NCBI RefSeq assembly: GCF_900142535.1
Contig: NZ_FRBE01000014.1
Coordinates: forward strand, 38,261-102,260
Reading direction: 5' to 3'
From: Fibrobacter sp. UWEL
Lineage (GTDB): Bacteria > Fibrobacterota > Fibrobacteria > Fibrobacterales > Fibrobacteraceae
DNA length: 64,000 nucleotides
In this document: positions 44,717 to 54,317 of the stretch, one piece after another
Layout: every line of letters begins with the position of its first letter
Numbering within the stretch: position 1 is the stretch's first letter
Program-made: the position numbers and the translations under genes
The notes under the pieces: generated by a model
Told to the model about the DNA's origin: nothing
Seen by the model: only the letters and a program-made list of their open reading frames with translations
Database searches by the model: none

Positions 44717-46354
44717 ATGAATTATATGCACAAATTTTTCGTGCTGTTGTCAGGATTGACAACGTTCTCATTTGCAGAGAGTACTGCTGAAACACCTAAT
44801 ATTTTTGTTCAGGATCCGGAATACTTCCATCAACGTCGTGCAGACCTCCAGATGATGCAGGTCTCTATGGAATTTTCCAGCAATGGATTCGATTCCCTGC
44901 TGGTAGAAGCCGACAAGATTGCCAAGATGAGCGATCAGTGCGCCGTCATCAGCTTAAACGACGTAATGGATGAGTCCTGCTGGACATTCTACAGAGTGGA
45001 TTTACCCGCTTTTGAAGAACATTACGCGAAAGTCACTGGCGAAGTTCGCCTGGGTTATATGGAAACCGTCCGCGGTCTCCAGGATCGTAAGTTGCAAATT
45101 GACGCCTGCGTCACCTCCCTCAAGAGTTTTGTTACCTCCAGAGAAGAAAACCTCTTCCTGAAGGGCGGCGTATCTCTGGAACCTTTAGCAAAGGGTTTTG
45201 AAGCCAACTACGATTTTACCCTTCAGTACGAACCTAACCGTCGCGCTCGTACCATGGAAATCGCCCAAGTCTGGGGTGAAACCTGTAAGGATATTGTTAT
45301 CCGTCAGGATGGTAGCAGCTTTGCACCTTATTTTATTTCCCAGCTGGATTCTTTAAACCAGGAATTGAAGGAAAAGGGTTCCCTGGCAGTAGTCAAGACG
45401 GATTCTGCCAACGCTCTTACGGTTTATGTAGACATTGCCAAATCAATTCGTAGCGCCTACTATCTAAATGGTGTCAAGCTGTTCCATACGCAAATCGCCT
45501 CCAGAGCCGCTGACAACAGCAACCTGAGAATTACCTTCAACAAGGACGGTGTAGTAGCGGATGGCGAAACGGAAGTTAGAACTCTGGACGGAAATCCGGT
45601 GCAGTTCAAGGGGCGTGTGGAATACGCCGATGACGTCGCCAAGGTAGACGGACGTTGGTTCTGGGAAAACCGCGGAAAGCACGAAGGTGTTGATTTTGGA
45701 CCGGAAATGGATGAGGATTCTCTTGCTACGGCAAAGGCTACAGAAGCCAAGGAACAACAGATTGCAACGGAAAACCGTAAAGGTTTGCACTTATCCTACT
45801 GGGTAGGAATTACCACCGATAGAATTGCCTATACTGACTCTTCCGTCTGCTGGAATTATATGGGACTTGAGAACCAGGAAAACAAATTTGGTCCTGGTTA
45901 TTGTAACGACAGAGATGGCAAGAGAAATTTCACGTTCTATATGCCGGATATTGGCGCTGCAATTCGTCTCAAATACAATTTTGGTCCCGATGCAAACTTC
46001 TTTGCAACCGCTGGTGCTGGCGCTATGTTCGGCATGGCTTTTGCAGAATCAACGAAGAAAGTTTATCCCGATGAAAAGAATCCAAAATTAGTTACCAAAA
46101 GTACAGATGTACTAAAGAGAACCTACGGAGGACTTTTGGGGCAATTTGAATTGGGATTTATGAATTTTGGTATCCGTGAGACTGCAATTTTCCATATCAA
46201 CATCGATGATGGTCCCGATTGGCATCAATTTCGCACAGGGGCTTTCTACGGATTCAGTTTAACAGATCGACTAAGTTTAAACGTTGAACTGGGCTATACT
46301 TATATAACAAATGCAGGCAAGGGTTTTTACGCTAGTGTCGGCACAACTTTCTAG
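44717..46354 (+). CDS. Exported protein with C-terminal outer-membrane-like barrel region
   Basis: 545 residues from the ATG at 44717 after GTAGGTG. A signal peptide (cleaved near SFA) is followed by a mixed helix/strand N-terminal part (to about 355), then repeated amphipathic strands (KGLHLSYWVGITT, AAIRLKYNFG, GGLLGQFELGFMNFG, LSLNVELGYTYITN) and a final aromatic TTF, as in outer-membrane barrels. I do not recognise a family. It is 11 bases upstream of the FISUMP lipoprotein gene and shares its operon. Confidence 0.6.
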   Translation: MNYMHKFFVLLSGLTTFSFAESTAETPNIFVQDPEYFHQRRADLQMMQVSMEFSSNGFDSLLVEADKIAKMSDQCAVISLNDVMDESCWTFYRVDLPAFEEHYAKVTGEVRLGYMETVRGLQDRKLQIDACVTSLKSFVTSREENLFLKGGVSLEPLAKGFEANYDFTLQYEPNRRARTMEIAQVWGETCKDIVIRQDGSSFAPYFISQLDSLNQELKEKGSLAVVKTDSANALTVYVDIAKSIRSAYYLNGVKLFHTQIASRAADNSNLRITFNKDGVVADGETEVRTLDGNPVQFKGRVEYADDVAKVDGRWFWENRGKHEGVDFGPEMDEDSLATAKATEAKEQQIATENRKGLHLSYWVGITTDRIAYTDSSVCWNYMGLENQENKFGPGYCNDRDGKRNFTFYMPDIGAAIRLKYNFGPDANFFATAGAGAMFGMAFAESTKKVYPDEKNPKLVTKSTDVLKRTYGGLLGQFELGFMNFGIRETAIFHINIDDGPDWHQFRTGAFYGFSLTDRLSLNVELGYTYITNAGKGFYASVGTTF

Positions 46355-46365
46355 GAGAGAAGAAA

Positions 46366-47079
46366 ATGAATAAAATTTACCTCGCATTGTCTCTGGGCGC
46401 CGTGTTGGCAGCATGTTCCACAGACACTGGTTCCACTCAAGCAGACGCCCAAGGTGAAACAAACTTCGCAAAAATTAATGTCATCGTCGGCACCTTGGAA
46501 GATGCTCGTGACGGAAAGTCCTACAAGACGGTTCAGATTAATGATCAGGTCTGGATGGCTGAAAACCTGAACTACGCTATTGACAGCAGTTTCTGCGCTC
46601 ATGGCATTGAAGTAAACTGCGAGGAATATGGTCGCCTTTACAAGTGGGCTGACGTCATGGATTCCTCTGTAACTGGTTGCGGCAATAAGGTCATTTGTGA
46701 CTTGGCGGATTCCGTTTCCCAACCTAAGGTTCAGGGCATTTGCCCCGAAGGTTGGCACGTTCCCAGCGATGCAGAATGGGATACTTTGATTAAGGCTACT
46801 GGAGATGTAGATCATGCCGCAAAGGCATTGAAGACGAAGTCCGCGTGGGGTGCTTATCCTGGCGCAGACGTCTACCAGTTTAACGTACATCCCACGGGTT
46901 ATCGACGTACAGATGGCGATTTCGACAATTATGATGCTTATTTCTGGACCTCTACCGAAACAATTTCTGGAAGCAGTTCTACTAATGCCTGGGCACGATA
47001 TATCAACAACGATGATGCTGTCATCCGTCGTTACTTTGACAAGAGGACCGCACGTTCTGTCCGTTGCATTAAAGACTAA
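46366..47079 (+). CDS. FISUMP-domain lipoprotein (TIGR02145)
   Basis: 237 residues; lipobox LAAC. The body (about 42-235) has the hallmark pattern of the Fibrobacter major paralogous domain: DARDGKSYKTVQINDQVWMAENLNY, then YGRLYKWADVM, ICPEGWHVPSDAEWDTL, and the ending YFWTSTE with R-A-RSVRCIKD. Conserved Cys pairs suggest disulfides in an extracytoplasmic location. This family is expanded in Fibrobacter and its function is unknown. AGGAG precedes the ATG. A terminator follows. Confidence 0.93.
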   Translation: MNKIYLALSLGAVLAACSTDTGSTQADAQGETNFAKINVIVGTLEDARDGKSYKTVQINDQVWMAENLNYAIDSSFCAHGIEVNCEEYGRLYKWADVMDSSVTGCGNKVICDLADSVSQPKVQGICPEGWHVPSDAEWDTLIKATGDVDHAAKALKTKSAWGAYPGADVYQFNVHPTGYRRTDGDFDNYDAYFWTSTETISGSSSTNAWARYINNDDAVIRRYFDKRTARSVRCIKD

Positions 47080-47096
47080 ATTACGCGCTTAAATTC

Positions 47097-47126
47097 AAAA
47101 AGGCTCCGCGAAAGCGGGGCCTTTTT
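47097..47126 (+). terminator. Terminator after the FISUMP gene
   Basis: AAAAAGGCTCCGC-GAAA-GCGGGGCCTTTTT. Confidence 0.9.
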
Positions 47127-47133
47127 CGTTAAC

Positions 47134-47147
47134 TGCACAAAAGTGTA
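47134..47147. promoter_or_regulatory. Probable LexA box upstream of ruvAB
   Basis: TGCACAAAAGTGTA matches the F. succinogenes LexA motif as I recall it (TGC-N-C-N4-GTGCA) with one mismatch. It ends 9 bases before the -35 of the ruvA promoter, a position suited to repression. Confidence 0.6.
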
Positions 47148-47156
47148 GAAAACCTC

Positions 47157-47185
47157 TTGACACACAATCAAACGGAGTGTATATT
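47157..47185 (+). promoter_or_regulatory. Consensus promoter of ruvAB
   Basis: TTGACA 47157-47162, 17 bases, TATATT 47180-47185. The predicted start is near 47192, leaving a leader of about 28 bases with ACAAGG. Confidence 0.85.
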
Positions 47186-47219
47186 TGTGCAGTAAACATA
47201 AGTGCACAAGGTTTTATGT

Positions 47220-47837
47220 ATGATTGAGAGAATTCGTGGAATTTTGCTGGAAAAGTCCCCCACATTTATTGTTGTGGATGTGGCTGGTGTAGGTTATGGA
47301 ATCAATATTTCCGCCTACACTGCAGGAAAACTGCCCGAAGTGGGTGACGGAAATACCGAAGTGACCATACACACCAACCTTGTGGTTCGTGAAGATTCCA
47401 TGACGCTTTTTGGCTTTGCCGACAAGACGGAAAAGGATACCTTCCTGATGCTTCTGGATGTGAACGGCGTTGGCCCCAAAATGGCCCAGCGAATCCTGAG
47501 TGGAGTCTCCCCTGCCGATCTTTTGAACATGATTGCCAGTGATAATAAGTCCGCATTGAGTAAAATCAAGGGTTTAGGCAAGAAAACTTGCGAACAGATG
47601 GTCCTGACCTTAAAGGATAAGGCAGGCACCATGCTGCAGGGACTTGGCAATATTGAAGGCAGCGGTGTTACCAGCATGGGCGCCCTTACGGGAGCCAAGC
47701 TGGAAGCGGTTCTTGCCCTCCATACTCTGGGCGTCAAGGATCCTGCAGCAGAAAAGGCTGTAGTTAAGGCTGTTGAAGTCCTGGGAGATTCCGCAGATGC
47801 CGCCACCCTAATCCCCGAAGCATTGAAATATCTCTAA
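47220..47837 (+). CDS. ruvA: Holliday junction branch migration protein RuvA
   Basis: 205 residues from the ATG at 47220 (MIERIRGILLEK), the standard start of the family. The OB-fold domain is at 1-65, the helix-hairpin-helix region at about 70-130 (LLDVNGVGPKMAQRIL and LSKIKGLGKKTCEQM), and the RuvB-binding domain III at the C-terminus. It binds four-way junctions and loads RuvB. It is the first gene of a likely SOS-controlled ruvAB operon; ruvC is not present here. Confidence 0.96.
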   Translation: MIERIRGILLEKSPTFIVVDVAGVGYGINISAYTAGKLPEVGDGNTEVTIHTNLVVREDSMTLFGFADKTEKDTFLMLLDVNGVGPKMAQRILSGVSPADLLNMIASDNKSALSKIKGLGKKTCEQMVLTLKDKAGTMLQGLGNIEGSGVTSMGALTGAKLEAVLALHTLGVKDPAAEKAVVKAVEVLGDSADAATLIPEALKYL

Positions 47838-47866
47838 TCTTTATACCCTAACCCCTGTCCCCTAAT
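47832..47866 (+). repeat. Heptanucleotide repeat filling the ruvA-ruvB gap
   Basis: Five consecutive 7-mers: CTCTAAT, CTTTATA, CCCTAAC, CCCTGTC, CCCTAAT. The first contains the ruvA stop codon and the last ends right before the ruvB ATG. Confidence 0.7.
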
Positions 47867-48913
47867 ATGGAAGATCAGCGCATTATTTCTCCGGAACAGC
47901 GTCTTGGTGACGAAAGCGATGTGGAACGTTCCCTTCGCCCGCCTTCACTTAATGAATTTACCGGACAGAAGAGCATTAAGGAAAGTCTTTCTATTGCAAT
48001 CGAAGCGGCAAAACACCGCGGAGACTCGCTGGATCATTGCCTGTTCTGCGGCCCTCCTGGCTTGGGAAAGACGACTTTGGCAGGAATTATCGCCCGAGAG
48101 ATGGGGGTCAATATTCACATTACCAGCGGGCCTGTTCTTGAAAAGGCTAGTGACCTGGCGGGGCTTTTAACAAGCCTGCAGGAAAATGATGTCTTGTTCA
48201 TCGATGAAATTCACCGCCTGAGTCGCGTTGTGGAAGAATACCTCTACCCCGCTATGGAAGACTTTAGACTGGACATCATGCTGGATTCTGGTCCAACGGC
48301 CCGAAGCGTAAACTTACCCCTGAAGCATTTTACCCTGGTGGGAGCAACTACCCGCAGCGGCATGCTGACAGGGCCTCTTCGCGATCGCTTTGGCCTCCAT
48401 TATCGTCTGGAATTGTACGACGAAGAAGACCTGATGAAAATCATTATGCGAAGTGCGGATATCCTGAATGTGAAAATTGAGGAAGACGCTGCCCGATTGT
48501 TGGGCGGTCGTTGTCGTGGTACGCCCCGAATCGCAAATCGCGTTTTAAGGCGTTGTCGCGACGTGGCACAGGTCCGCGGGAACGGTATTATCGACCTGAT
48601 GTCCGCCAGCAAGACTCTTGATATGCTGGGCATTGATAGTGAAGGTCTAGATAATATGGACCGGAAGATTCTCGCCCTCATTATTGACAAGTTTGGCGGC
48701 GGTCCTGTGGGGCTTGGAACCATCGGTGCGGCCATCGGCGAGGAGGCGGACACTCTGGAAGAAGTGTACGAGCCTTACCTGATTCAAAAGGGGTTGCTCT
48801 CCAGGACACCCCGAGGGAGAATGGTCACCGCCCTAGCCTACAAGATGCTCCACAAGACACCTCCTGCCCGAGGATTCGCTGCAGAGAATTTGCAAGAAGA
48901 ACTAAATCTATGA
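47867..48913 (+). CDS. ruvB: Holliday junction branch migration ATPase RuvB
   Basis: 348 residues. Walker A is [10 protein letters not shown] (61-70), Walker B is [10 protein letters not shown], sensor 1 is [10 protein letters not shown] and the arginine finger region is GPLRDRFGL. The C-terminal winged helix includes LSRTPRGRM. RuvB is the hexameric motor of branch migration. No Shine-Dalgarno precedes the ATG because the gap is a heptad repeat, so translation may couple to ruvA. Confidence 0.97.
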   Translation: MEDQRIISPEQRLGDESDVERSLRPPSLNEFTGQKSIKESLSIAIEAAKHRGDSLDHCLFCGPPGLGKTTLAGIIAREMGVNIHITSGPVLEKASDLAGLLTSLQENDVLFIDEIHRLSRVVEEYLYPAMEDFRLDIMLDSGPTARSVNLPLKHFTLVGATTRSGMLTGPLRDRFGLHYRLELYDEEDLMKIIMRSADILNVKIEEDAARLLGGRCRGTPRIANRVLRRCRDVAQVRGNGIIDLMSASKTLDMLGIDSEGLDNMDRKILALIIDKFGGGPVGLGTIGAAIGEEADTLEEVYEPYLIQKGLLSRTPRGRMVTALAYKMLHKTPPARGFAAENLQEELNL

Positions 48914-48917
48914 GATG

Positions 48918-49026
48918 CAGAGGGAGGGGCTGTTCCCCTCCCTCTGGACGCCCTCCCCAGCTAGCAATTCGCGTTGCTCATTACTAGCAATTATCAAGAT
49001 GTTAAGGTGGGGCTGTTCCCTACCTT
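48918..49026. repeat. Two related hairpins with a CTGTT loop
   Basis: GAGGGAGGGG-CTGTT-CCCCTCCCTC at 48918-48942 and AAGGTGGGG-CTGTT-CCCTACCTT at 49002-49025. The shared loop and G-rich arm suggest one dispersed-repeat family. Confidence 0.6.
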
Positions 49027-49061
49027 GCATAGAAAGGTTTTACACACACACCGCGATGCGG

Positions 49062-49092
49062 ACACCGTCCAGATGGCTGGGCGGTGTTTTCT
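49062..49092 (+). terminator. Terminator after ruvB
   Basis: ACACCGTCCA pairs with TGGGCGGTGT, followed by TTTTC. Confidence 0.75.
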
Positions 49093-49108
49093 CTTGAATA
49101 AAACGGGA

Positions 49109-50602
49109 TTACTTGAATTCGGGGGCGATGGTCATGACCAGATTCATACCATGAAGTCCGTGGAAACCGAACTGAAGTCGGAATAGGTACATGTTGGGTT
49201 GGCGTACGCGAATGCCAAAACCCCAGGAGTTATAGAACTTGTCAAAGCTCCAGTCCGTAATGGTTGGAGCAAGCATCGCATATTCGTTGAAAAGAACTCC
49301 ATCAATAAAGCGATCCACAGGCCAGCGATATTCGCAACTTAAGGTCATCATATGATGGGCGCTCCAGGCGTTGCCATAACCTCGAAGAGGAGTTCTTGCA
49401 TTCAGCGTCGGGAATGCGTTATAGGGAGCGCCGCCTTCTTCCATTTCCCAAATGTCTATCAGACGGTATTGGATAGCGATGACACGACGTTCCAAAAGGG
49501 TGTTCATGACGTTTTCAGGACGCCAGATTCGCATCGCCTCATCCCAGTTGAAATCCGTATAGAAACGACGGCTCTTGCGGGCTTCAGATGCGGAAAGAAT
49601 ATACTGCTTGATTGTAGATCCGAGGTAGAAATACCGCTGGAAAAGGAATTCCGTCTTGATGTAGTCATGATTCTTACCCCCGTCATGTAGTATTCCATCG
49701 CCACTTCTAGGGGGATCCAATTCTAGATCTTCATACTTGACGCCATCATATTCGGGGACGAAATTGTAGGATGCCATCAGGCCGATGCGAAAGCCCTTGG
49801 AGGGTGCATAGGGGTAGTCCAAATTGTCGTAGAAGAGGGATACTCCCAAGGGATACTGCATTCCGTCCTGGTAAAGTCCACGGTCTTCAATGGGATACAC
49901 ATCATCAATCAGAATGGAATCCAATCCATCGGGAACACTAGCATCATTGGAACGGATCGTGCTCCAGAATTCAATGTTCCAGTTCATGGATTCGGAAATG
50001 GGCCTTCCCAGGCGGAAAGTGAGTGCCACACTGGAATCTGGCTGGATGAAGCGGTACTTCGTTTCCGGAAGAATAAAACTACCATCCCTATCCCAGTCCA
50101 TATTTAGGCGTATACCACCAAAAAAGGGAGACCCGAAGAGAGCATGCTTCGTGTATCGAACCGCCAAGGAAAAGTCGCCATTAGCAAAATAGGAACCTTG
50201 TGTGACAAAATAATCCTTCTCCATTAACATGGAACGATGCCTATAGTTGGCACCAATCAAAGTATTGGATCCCGGCTTGAAATTGAAGCTAGGATAGATC
50301 ATGACATTCCTTTTCTCTCCAAAGGTAATCAAGTCTATTCCCTTTTCGACCACCCCATTTTTAATAGTGTAGTGAAGGGGGGCGGAAATCGGGTAAATCA
50401 ATCCGTTCAAAGCAGGCTGGATAATGTGATTGAATGTCCAGGAAAAGAAAGGTTCCGAAGTGTCGGCAACAACTGAATCACCAGGTGCGGCTTCAGCTCC
50501 GGTCGTAGCCTTGGACCCGCTAGACGCAAAAGCCTGAACCGCAGCAAGTAGCAGCAGCAAAATAGCCATATAAGGCCGATGGGCTTTTAGACCGAAACAC
50601 AT
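49109..50602 (-). CDS. Omp85-like outer-membrane beta-barrel (surface antigen D15-like)
   Basis: 497 residues. A signal peptide (MAILLLLLAAVQAFA after an 11-residue N-terminal stretch; ATG 50569 is an alternative start) precedes a barrel with aromatic-ended strands, the D15-type block NLDYPYAPSKGFRIGLMASYN, and a C-terminal strand. No POTRA domains are visible, which sets it apart from BamA. It is divergent from the RND exporter across 28 bases, suggesting a common function in envelope export. Confidence 0.7.
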   Translation of the reverse strand: MCFGLKAHRPYMAILLLLLAAVQAFASSGSKATTGAEAAPGDSVVADTSEPFFSWTFNHIIQPALNGLIYPISAPLHYTIKNGVVEKGIDLITFGEKRNVMIYPSFNFKPGSNTLIGANYRHRSMLMEKDYFVTQGSYFANGDFSLAVRYTKHALFGSPFFGGIRLNMDWDRDGSFILPETKYRFIQPDSSVALTFRLGRPISESMNWNIEFWSTIRSNDASVPDGLDSILIDDVYPIEDRGLYQDGMQYPLGVSLFYDNLDYPYAPSKGFRIGLMASYNFVPEYDGVKYEDLELDPPRSGDGILHDGGKNHDYIKTEFLFQRYFYLGSTIKQYILSASEARKSRRFYTDFNWDEAMRIWRPENVMNTLLERRVIAIQYRLIDIWEMEEGGAPYNAFPTLNARTPLRGYGNAWSAHHMMTLSCEYRWPVDRFIDGVLFNEYAMLAPTITDWSFDKFYNSWGFGIRVRQPNMYLFRLQFGFHGLHGMNLVMTIAPEFK

Positions 50603-50609
50603 ACACCCC

Positions 50610-50625
50610 CAATATAATTATATTG
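50610..50625. promoter_or_regulatory. Shared divergent promoter palindrome
   Basis: CAATATAATTATATTG is a perfect palindrome between the divergent starts at 50602 and 50631. It provides a TATATT/TATAAT box in both directions, so both genes may be transcribed from it. Confidence 0.6.
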
Positions 50626-50630
50626 TGTCT

Positions 50631-53048
50631 ATGTATTCCGCAATTGCAAAAATAATAAGAGCTTTGGCCGCCTACCCTAGGGCCGTAGCCATCCTTCTGT
50701 TAGCCATTGCGGTTCTTTCCTTCTACCCCATCAAGCACCTGCGCTGGGATTTGCAACTTCAAGACGCCTTTAACGGAAACGACTTCCAGATGGATTACGA
50801 ATCCATTGAAGACGCTTTTGGCGGTCTTGGAAGTCTGACGGTAGTTCTCCAATCAGATGACAGCCTGAAAAACTATAAACAGGCGGAAAAGTTCGCGCAG
50901 GCTTTCCAGAGGGACACTCTAGTTCACTTTATTGAATATGCTGCGGATGTTCAGTTCTATGAAAAGAATAGACTGCTTTACGCCAGCGAGGACGACCTCT
51001 TTAAGGTTCTTACCCACATTGAGAAATTCCGCGAGCAGGAAACTCTAAAGAACAATCCCTTCTATGTAGATCTTGATGTCAATCAGGACTCCGTGGAAAT
51101 TCAGGAAGTGACAAGCGGAATCATCCGTCAGGTGGAGGAAAAATACTTCCGCAATCTGCAGCAAAGTTTTTCCAATCAGGATGGTACAGTCCGTATCATT
51201 GACATCTTCCCTACCCAGTCCTTGTCCAATCTCAACGCCAATAGAGAACTCTATCATAAGGTTCACACCTATATGAAGGAGAATATGATACCGGCAGGTA
51301 TTCAGGTGTATTTCACGGGTAAGGTTTATCAGTCTGTGCTTACTGGACGAACCTTGTTACCGGAAGCAAAATTTGCTGGGGGCGTAGCCGTCGTATTCTT
51401 CCTTCTTTTGCTGGCAGCTCATTTCTACAAGCAGCCTCAGTTGATCCCTATTTCAGCGATACCCATGGCATTGCCTCTTGTATTCACGTTGGCTGCAGCC
51501 TATTTCCTGTATGGTAGAATCACCTTATTTACCATGGTTCTGATTCTACTGCTACCGGGACATGCCTGCCAAATTCTAGTCCATATTCACACCCGCTACT
51601 ATCACGAACGACAGCAAAAACTCAGTCCTGCCCTCAGTTTGGAAAGTGCACTCCTCGGGGTTGGACCAGCAGTTGCGGCCTCCAGCTTAATCATGGCGGG
51701 ACTCTTCCTTTCCTTGAATCTAATACCTCTGCCGGGTCTTCGTGAATTCGCTAATCTGGGAGCATTAGGTGTTATCCTGAACCTCTTCATCTGCCCCATC
51801 TTCGCGGCAGCCACCCTCCGCTATATGCAGAGGAACAAGTCCTTCAATGTGGGGCCTCATCTCCACAAGCCCATTGATATTCCTCTGCTTCCCAGAAGAA
51901 TTAACTGGATTATCATCATTACCATCAGTATCGCAAGTCTTGCCGGAATCATTTGTGGCGGTTTCAATTTGAATTTCCTGTATGACTTTGGTCAAACAGA
52001 ATTCAAACACCAGCAAGTAAAAGTAGATTCCCTGGTCAGCACTACCGGCTTTTCCACCTACGATCCCATCATTATTATGATGCCGGATTCCTCCTACAAT
52101 GATAAGCTACTGCAGGATTTCACCCACTTGCAAGAACGTGGACGTATTCCTGATTTGGGCCGAATCTACACTCAGTACCAGTTCCTGCCCAAGGAATCTC
52201 AAGGAAAGAAAGGCAAGATTGAATATTTGAAGCATCAGATAAGCGATGACGTTTTGAAGCGTCTTGGAGCAGAAGACAGCACTGCCATTGTAAACATGCT
52301 AAACAGTTACGAAACGGACTTCAGAGAATTTGAACTGTCACAAAACATTACTCGAAAATTCTCCGACAAGCATGGAACCCCCGGCGTATTCGCCTTTATT
52401 GTTCCCTCCAAGGATCCTGACAACGGACTTGCCTGTCGTCACATCTATAAGCAACTTCAGTATCTTGAAGGTGTCCAGGACAAAAAATTTAAAGTTTGCG
52501 GAACCCCCGTACTCCGTGCAATGGTGTTGGACACCATTCTCCCCAACGTTGGAAAAAGTATTGTGTTGGGAACCATTATCTTATGGTTGCTCCTGTTGTT
52601 CTTCATCAACAATTTGAATCGAGCCATCTTCATTATGATGCCTTCCATGTTCGCAATGAGCTGGATGACATTCATACTATACAGCATGAACTTCCACATT
52701 TCATTTTACAGCGCCCTTGCGTTTGTCCTTGTCATCGGGTCTAGCGTAGACGGCTCCCTACAGCTCTGGTCATCCTATTTTGAAAAGCCTACGGGAACAA
52801 CTGCAGCGATGGTCATGCAGACAAAACTCTCTTCTGTTCTTGTAGGACAGATTGCAGCAATTCTCGGCCCTGTGGCCATGATTATTTCTTCCCATCCTGG
52901 TATCCGCAACATGGGACAAGTGACCCTTATTGGCCTTGTCTGCATTCTTGTAGCCCAGTTGACGATTTATCCTCTCATTGCCGGAGCTTTGGATCAACAC
53001 AGACTCCGCAAAAGAAAAAGGCTTGAAAATGAAAGCACTCTCCAATAG
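50631..53048 (+). CDS. RND superfamily exporter, MMPL/HAE3 type
   Basis: 805 residues from the ATG at 50631. One N-terminal helix (about 15-30), a periplasmic loop of about 200 residues, a block of helices (about 250-400), a second periplasmic loop (about 445-620) and a final helix block give the twofold RND layout. HAE3 transporters of this size move hydrophobic substrates such as lipids or hopanoids. TATATT lies 6 bases upstream and no Shine-Dalgarno is present, so the mRNA is probably leaderless. The stop overlaps the aminotransferase gene by 20 bases. The divergent Omp85-like barrel could form its outer-membrane partner. Confidence 0.85.
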   Translation: MYSAIAKIIRALAAYPRAVAILLLAIAVLSFYPIKHLRWDLQLQDAFNGNDFQMDYESIEDAFGGLGSLTVVLQSDDSLKNYKQAEKFAQAFQRDTLVHFIEYAADVQFYEKNRLLYASEDDLFKVLTHIEKFREQETLKNNPFYVDLDVNQDSVEIQEVTSGIIRQVEEKYFRNLQQSFSNQDGTVRIIDIFPTQSLSNLNANRELYHKVHTYMKENMIPAGIQVYFTGKVYQSVLTGRTLLPEAKFAGGVAVVFFLLLLAAHFYKQPQLIPISAIPMALPLVFTLAAAYFLYGRITLFTMVLILLLPGHACQILVHIHTRYYHERQQKLSPALSLESALLGVGPAVAASSLIMAGLFLSLNLIPLPGLREFANLGALGVILNLFICPIFAAATLRYMQRNKSFNVGPHLHKPIDIPLLPRRINWIIIITISIASLAGIICGGFNLNFLYDFGQTEFKHQQVKVDSLVSTTGFSTYDPIIIMMPDSSYNDKLLQDFTHLQERGRIPDLGRIYTQYQFLPKESQGKKGKIEYLKHQISDDVLKRLGAEDSTAIVNMLNSYETDFREFELSQNITRKFSDKHGTPGVFAFIVPSKDPDNGLACRHIYKQLQYLEGVQDKKFKVCGTPVLRAMVLDTILPNVGKSIVLGTIILWLLLLFFINNLNRAIFIMMPSMFAMSWMTFILYSMNFHISFYSALAFVLVIGSSVDGSLQLWSSYFEKPTGTTAAMVMQTKLSSVLVGQIAAILGPVAMIISSHPGIRNMGQVTLIGLVCILVAQLTIYPLIAGALDQHRLRKRKRLENESTLQ

Positions 53049-54222
53049 AACTTTGAATATTGCCGCCAGCTTGACGGTTGCCATTGATACTTTAGCAAAG
53101 CAGATGATTGCCGACGGCAAGGACGTCGTAAGCCTTGGCGCTGGTGAGCCGGACTTCCCTACCCCGGAACCCATCCGCGCAGCAGCCTGCAAGGCAATTA
53201 ACGATGGCAAGACCCGTTACACCGCTCCCGTAGGCATTATGGAAGTGCGTAAAGCCGTGGCAAAAAAGCTGAAGGACGAGAACGGTCTGGACTACAAGCC
53301 GGAACAGATTATCATGACTAGCGGCGCAAAGCACGCTGTGTTCAATTCCCTTGCAGCCCTGGTAAATCCGGGCGATGAAGTCATTGTTCCTGCGCCCTAC
53401 TGGGTAACCTATCCAGAATTGGTGAAATGGTTAGGCGGTACTCCTGTTTTTGTACAGGCCACTAAGGACGCCAAGTTCAAGATTACCGCGGAACAACTCC
53501 GCGCAGCCATCACTGACAAGACTAAGGCAATCTTGCTGAACAATCCCTGCAACCCCACTGGCGCAGTTTACACCAAGGAAGAACTGGGTGAATTGGCTAA
53601 GGTCATCGTTGAAAAGGACATCTATTGCATTTCCGACGAAGTGTATGAATACTTCGTTTACGACACTGAGTTTGTTTCCGCAGCCGCATTCCCGGGCATG
53701 GCAGAACGCACCATTGTCATTAACGGTTTCTCCAAGTCCCACTGCATGACGGGTTGGCGTATTGGTTACGATGCCGCCCCCGCTGAAATCGCAAAGATCA
53801 TAGGCAAGATCCAGGGGCAGGCAACTCATCACCCCAGCAATGTGGCTCAGTATGCAGCTCTCGGCGCTCTCGAAATGGACAAGTCCAACGTGGAAGCCAT
53901 GCAGGCAGCATTCCTCAAGCGTCGTAATTACATGCTGAAGCGTACCGCCGAAATTCTTCCCGTTCCTGCTCATGCACCGGAAGGAGCCTTCTATCTGTTC
54001 GCTCCCGTGAATAGCTTCTATGGCAAGAAGACTCCTGAGGGCAAGACCATCGGTGGCTCCATCGAGCTTTGCGAATACCTGCTGCAGTCCCAAGGTCTGG
54101 CCATCGTGCCGGGTGCTGCATTCGGTGACGACACCTGCGTCCGTTTCTCTTACGCAGCTAGCGATGAAACCCTTGAAAAAGCCTGCGACAGATTTATTGC
54201 AGGACTAAAAACACTGAATTAA
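53029..54222 (+). CDS. Class I aminotransferase, aspartate aminotransferase-like
   Basis: 397 residues from the ATG at 53029, inside the end of the exporter gene. PLP Lys236 is in NGFSKSHCMTGWRIGY; GAGEPDFPTPEPI and NNPCNPTGAVY are the conserved substrate and PLP segments of the Ib subgroup. It interconverts aspartate and oxaloacetate using 2-oxoglutarate, linking carbon and nitrogen metabolism. A heptad repeat begins at its stop codon. Confidence 0.93.
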   Translation: MKALSNRTLNIAASLTVAIDTLAKQMIADGKDVVSLGAGEPDFPTPEPIRAAACKAINDGKTRYTAPVGIMEVRKAVAKKLKDENGLDYKPEQIIMTSGAKHAVFNSLAALVNPGDEVIVPAPYWVTYPELVKWLGGTPVFVQATKDAKFKITAEQLRAAITDKTKAILLNNPCNPTGAVYTKEELGELAKVIVEKDIYCISDEVYEYFVYDTEFVSAAAFPGMAERTIVINGFSKSHCMTGWRIGYDAAPAEIAKIIGKIQGQATHHPSNVAQYAALGALEMDKSNVEAMQAAFLKRRNYMLKRTAEILPVPAHAPEGAFYLFAPVNSFYGKKTPEGKTIGGSIELCEYLLQSQGLAIVPGAAFGDDTCVRFSYAASDETLEKACDRFIAGLKTLN

Positions 54223-54313
54223 GTTACGAGTTACGAGATACGAATTATGAGTTAGGAGATATGAGATACGAGTTATTTCATAATTTATAATTCATAATTC
54301 ATAATTATTATCA
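54223..54313. repeat. Heptanucleotide repeat array after the aminotransferase gene
   Basis: Thirteen consecutive 7-mers: GTTACGA, GTTACGA, GATACGA, ATTATGA, GTTAGGA, GATATGA, GATACGA, GTTATTT, then CATAATT, TATAATT, CATAATT, CATAATT, ATTATCA. The array starts at the base after the TAA stop, and its end supplies a -10-like TATTAT (54306) for the next gene. Confidence 0.8.
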
Positions 54314-54317
54314 GTCT

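Noticed and set aside
47187..47207. Second LexA box downstream of the ruvA -10
   Set aside because: GTGCA and TGCAC arms are 11 bases apart, not the spacing of the known motif; kept only as a possible secondary site.
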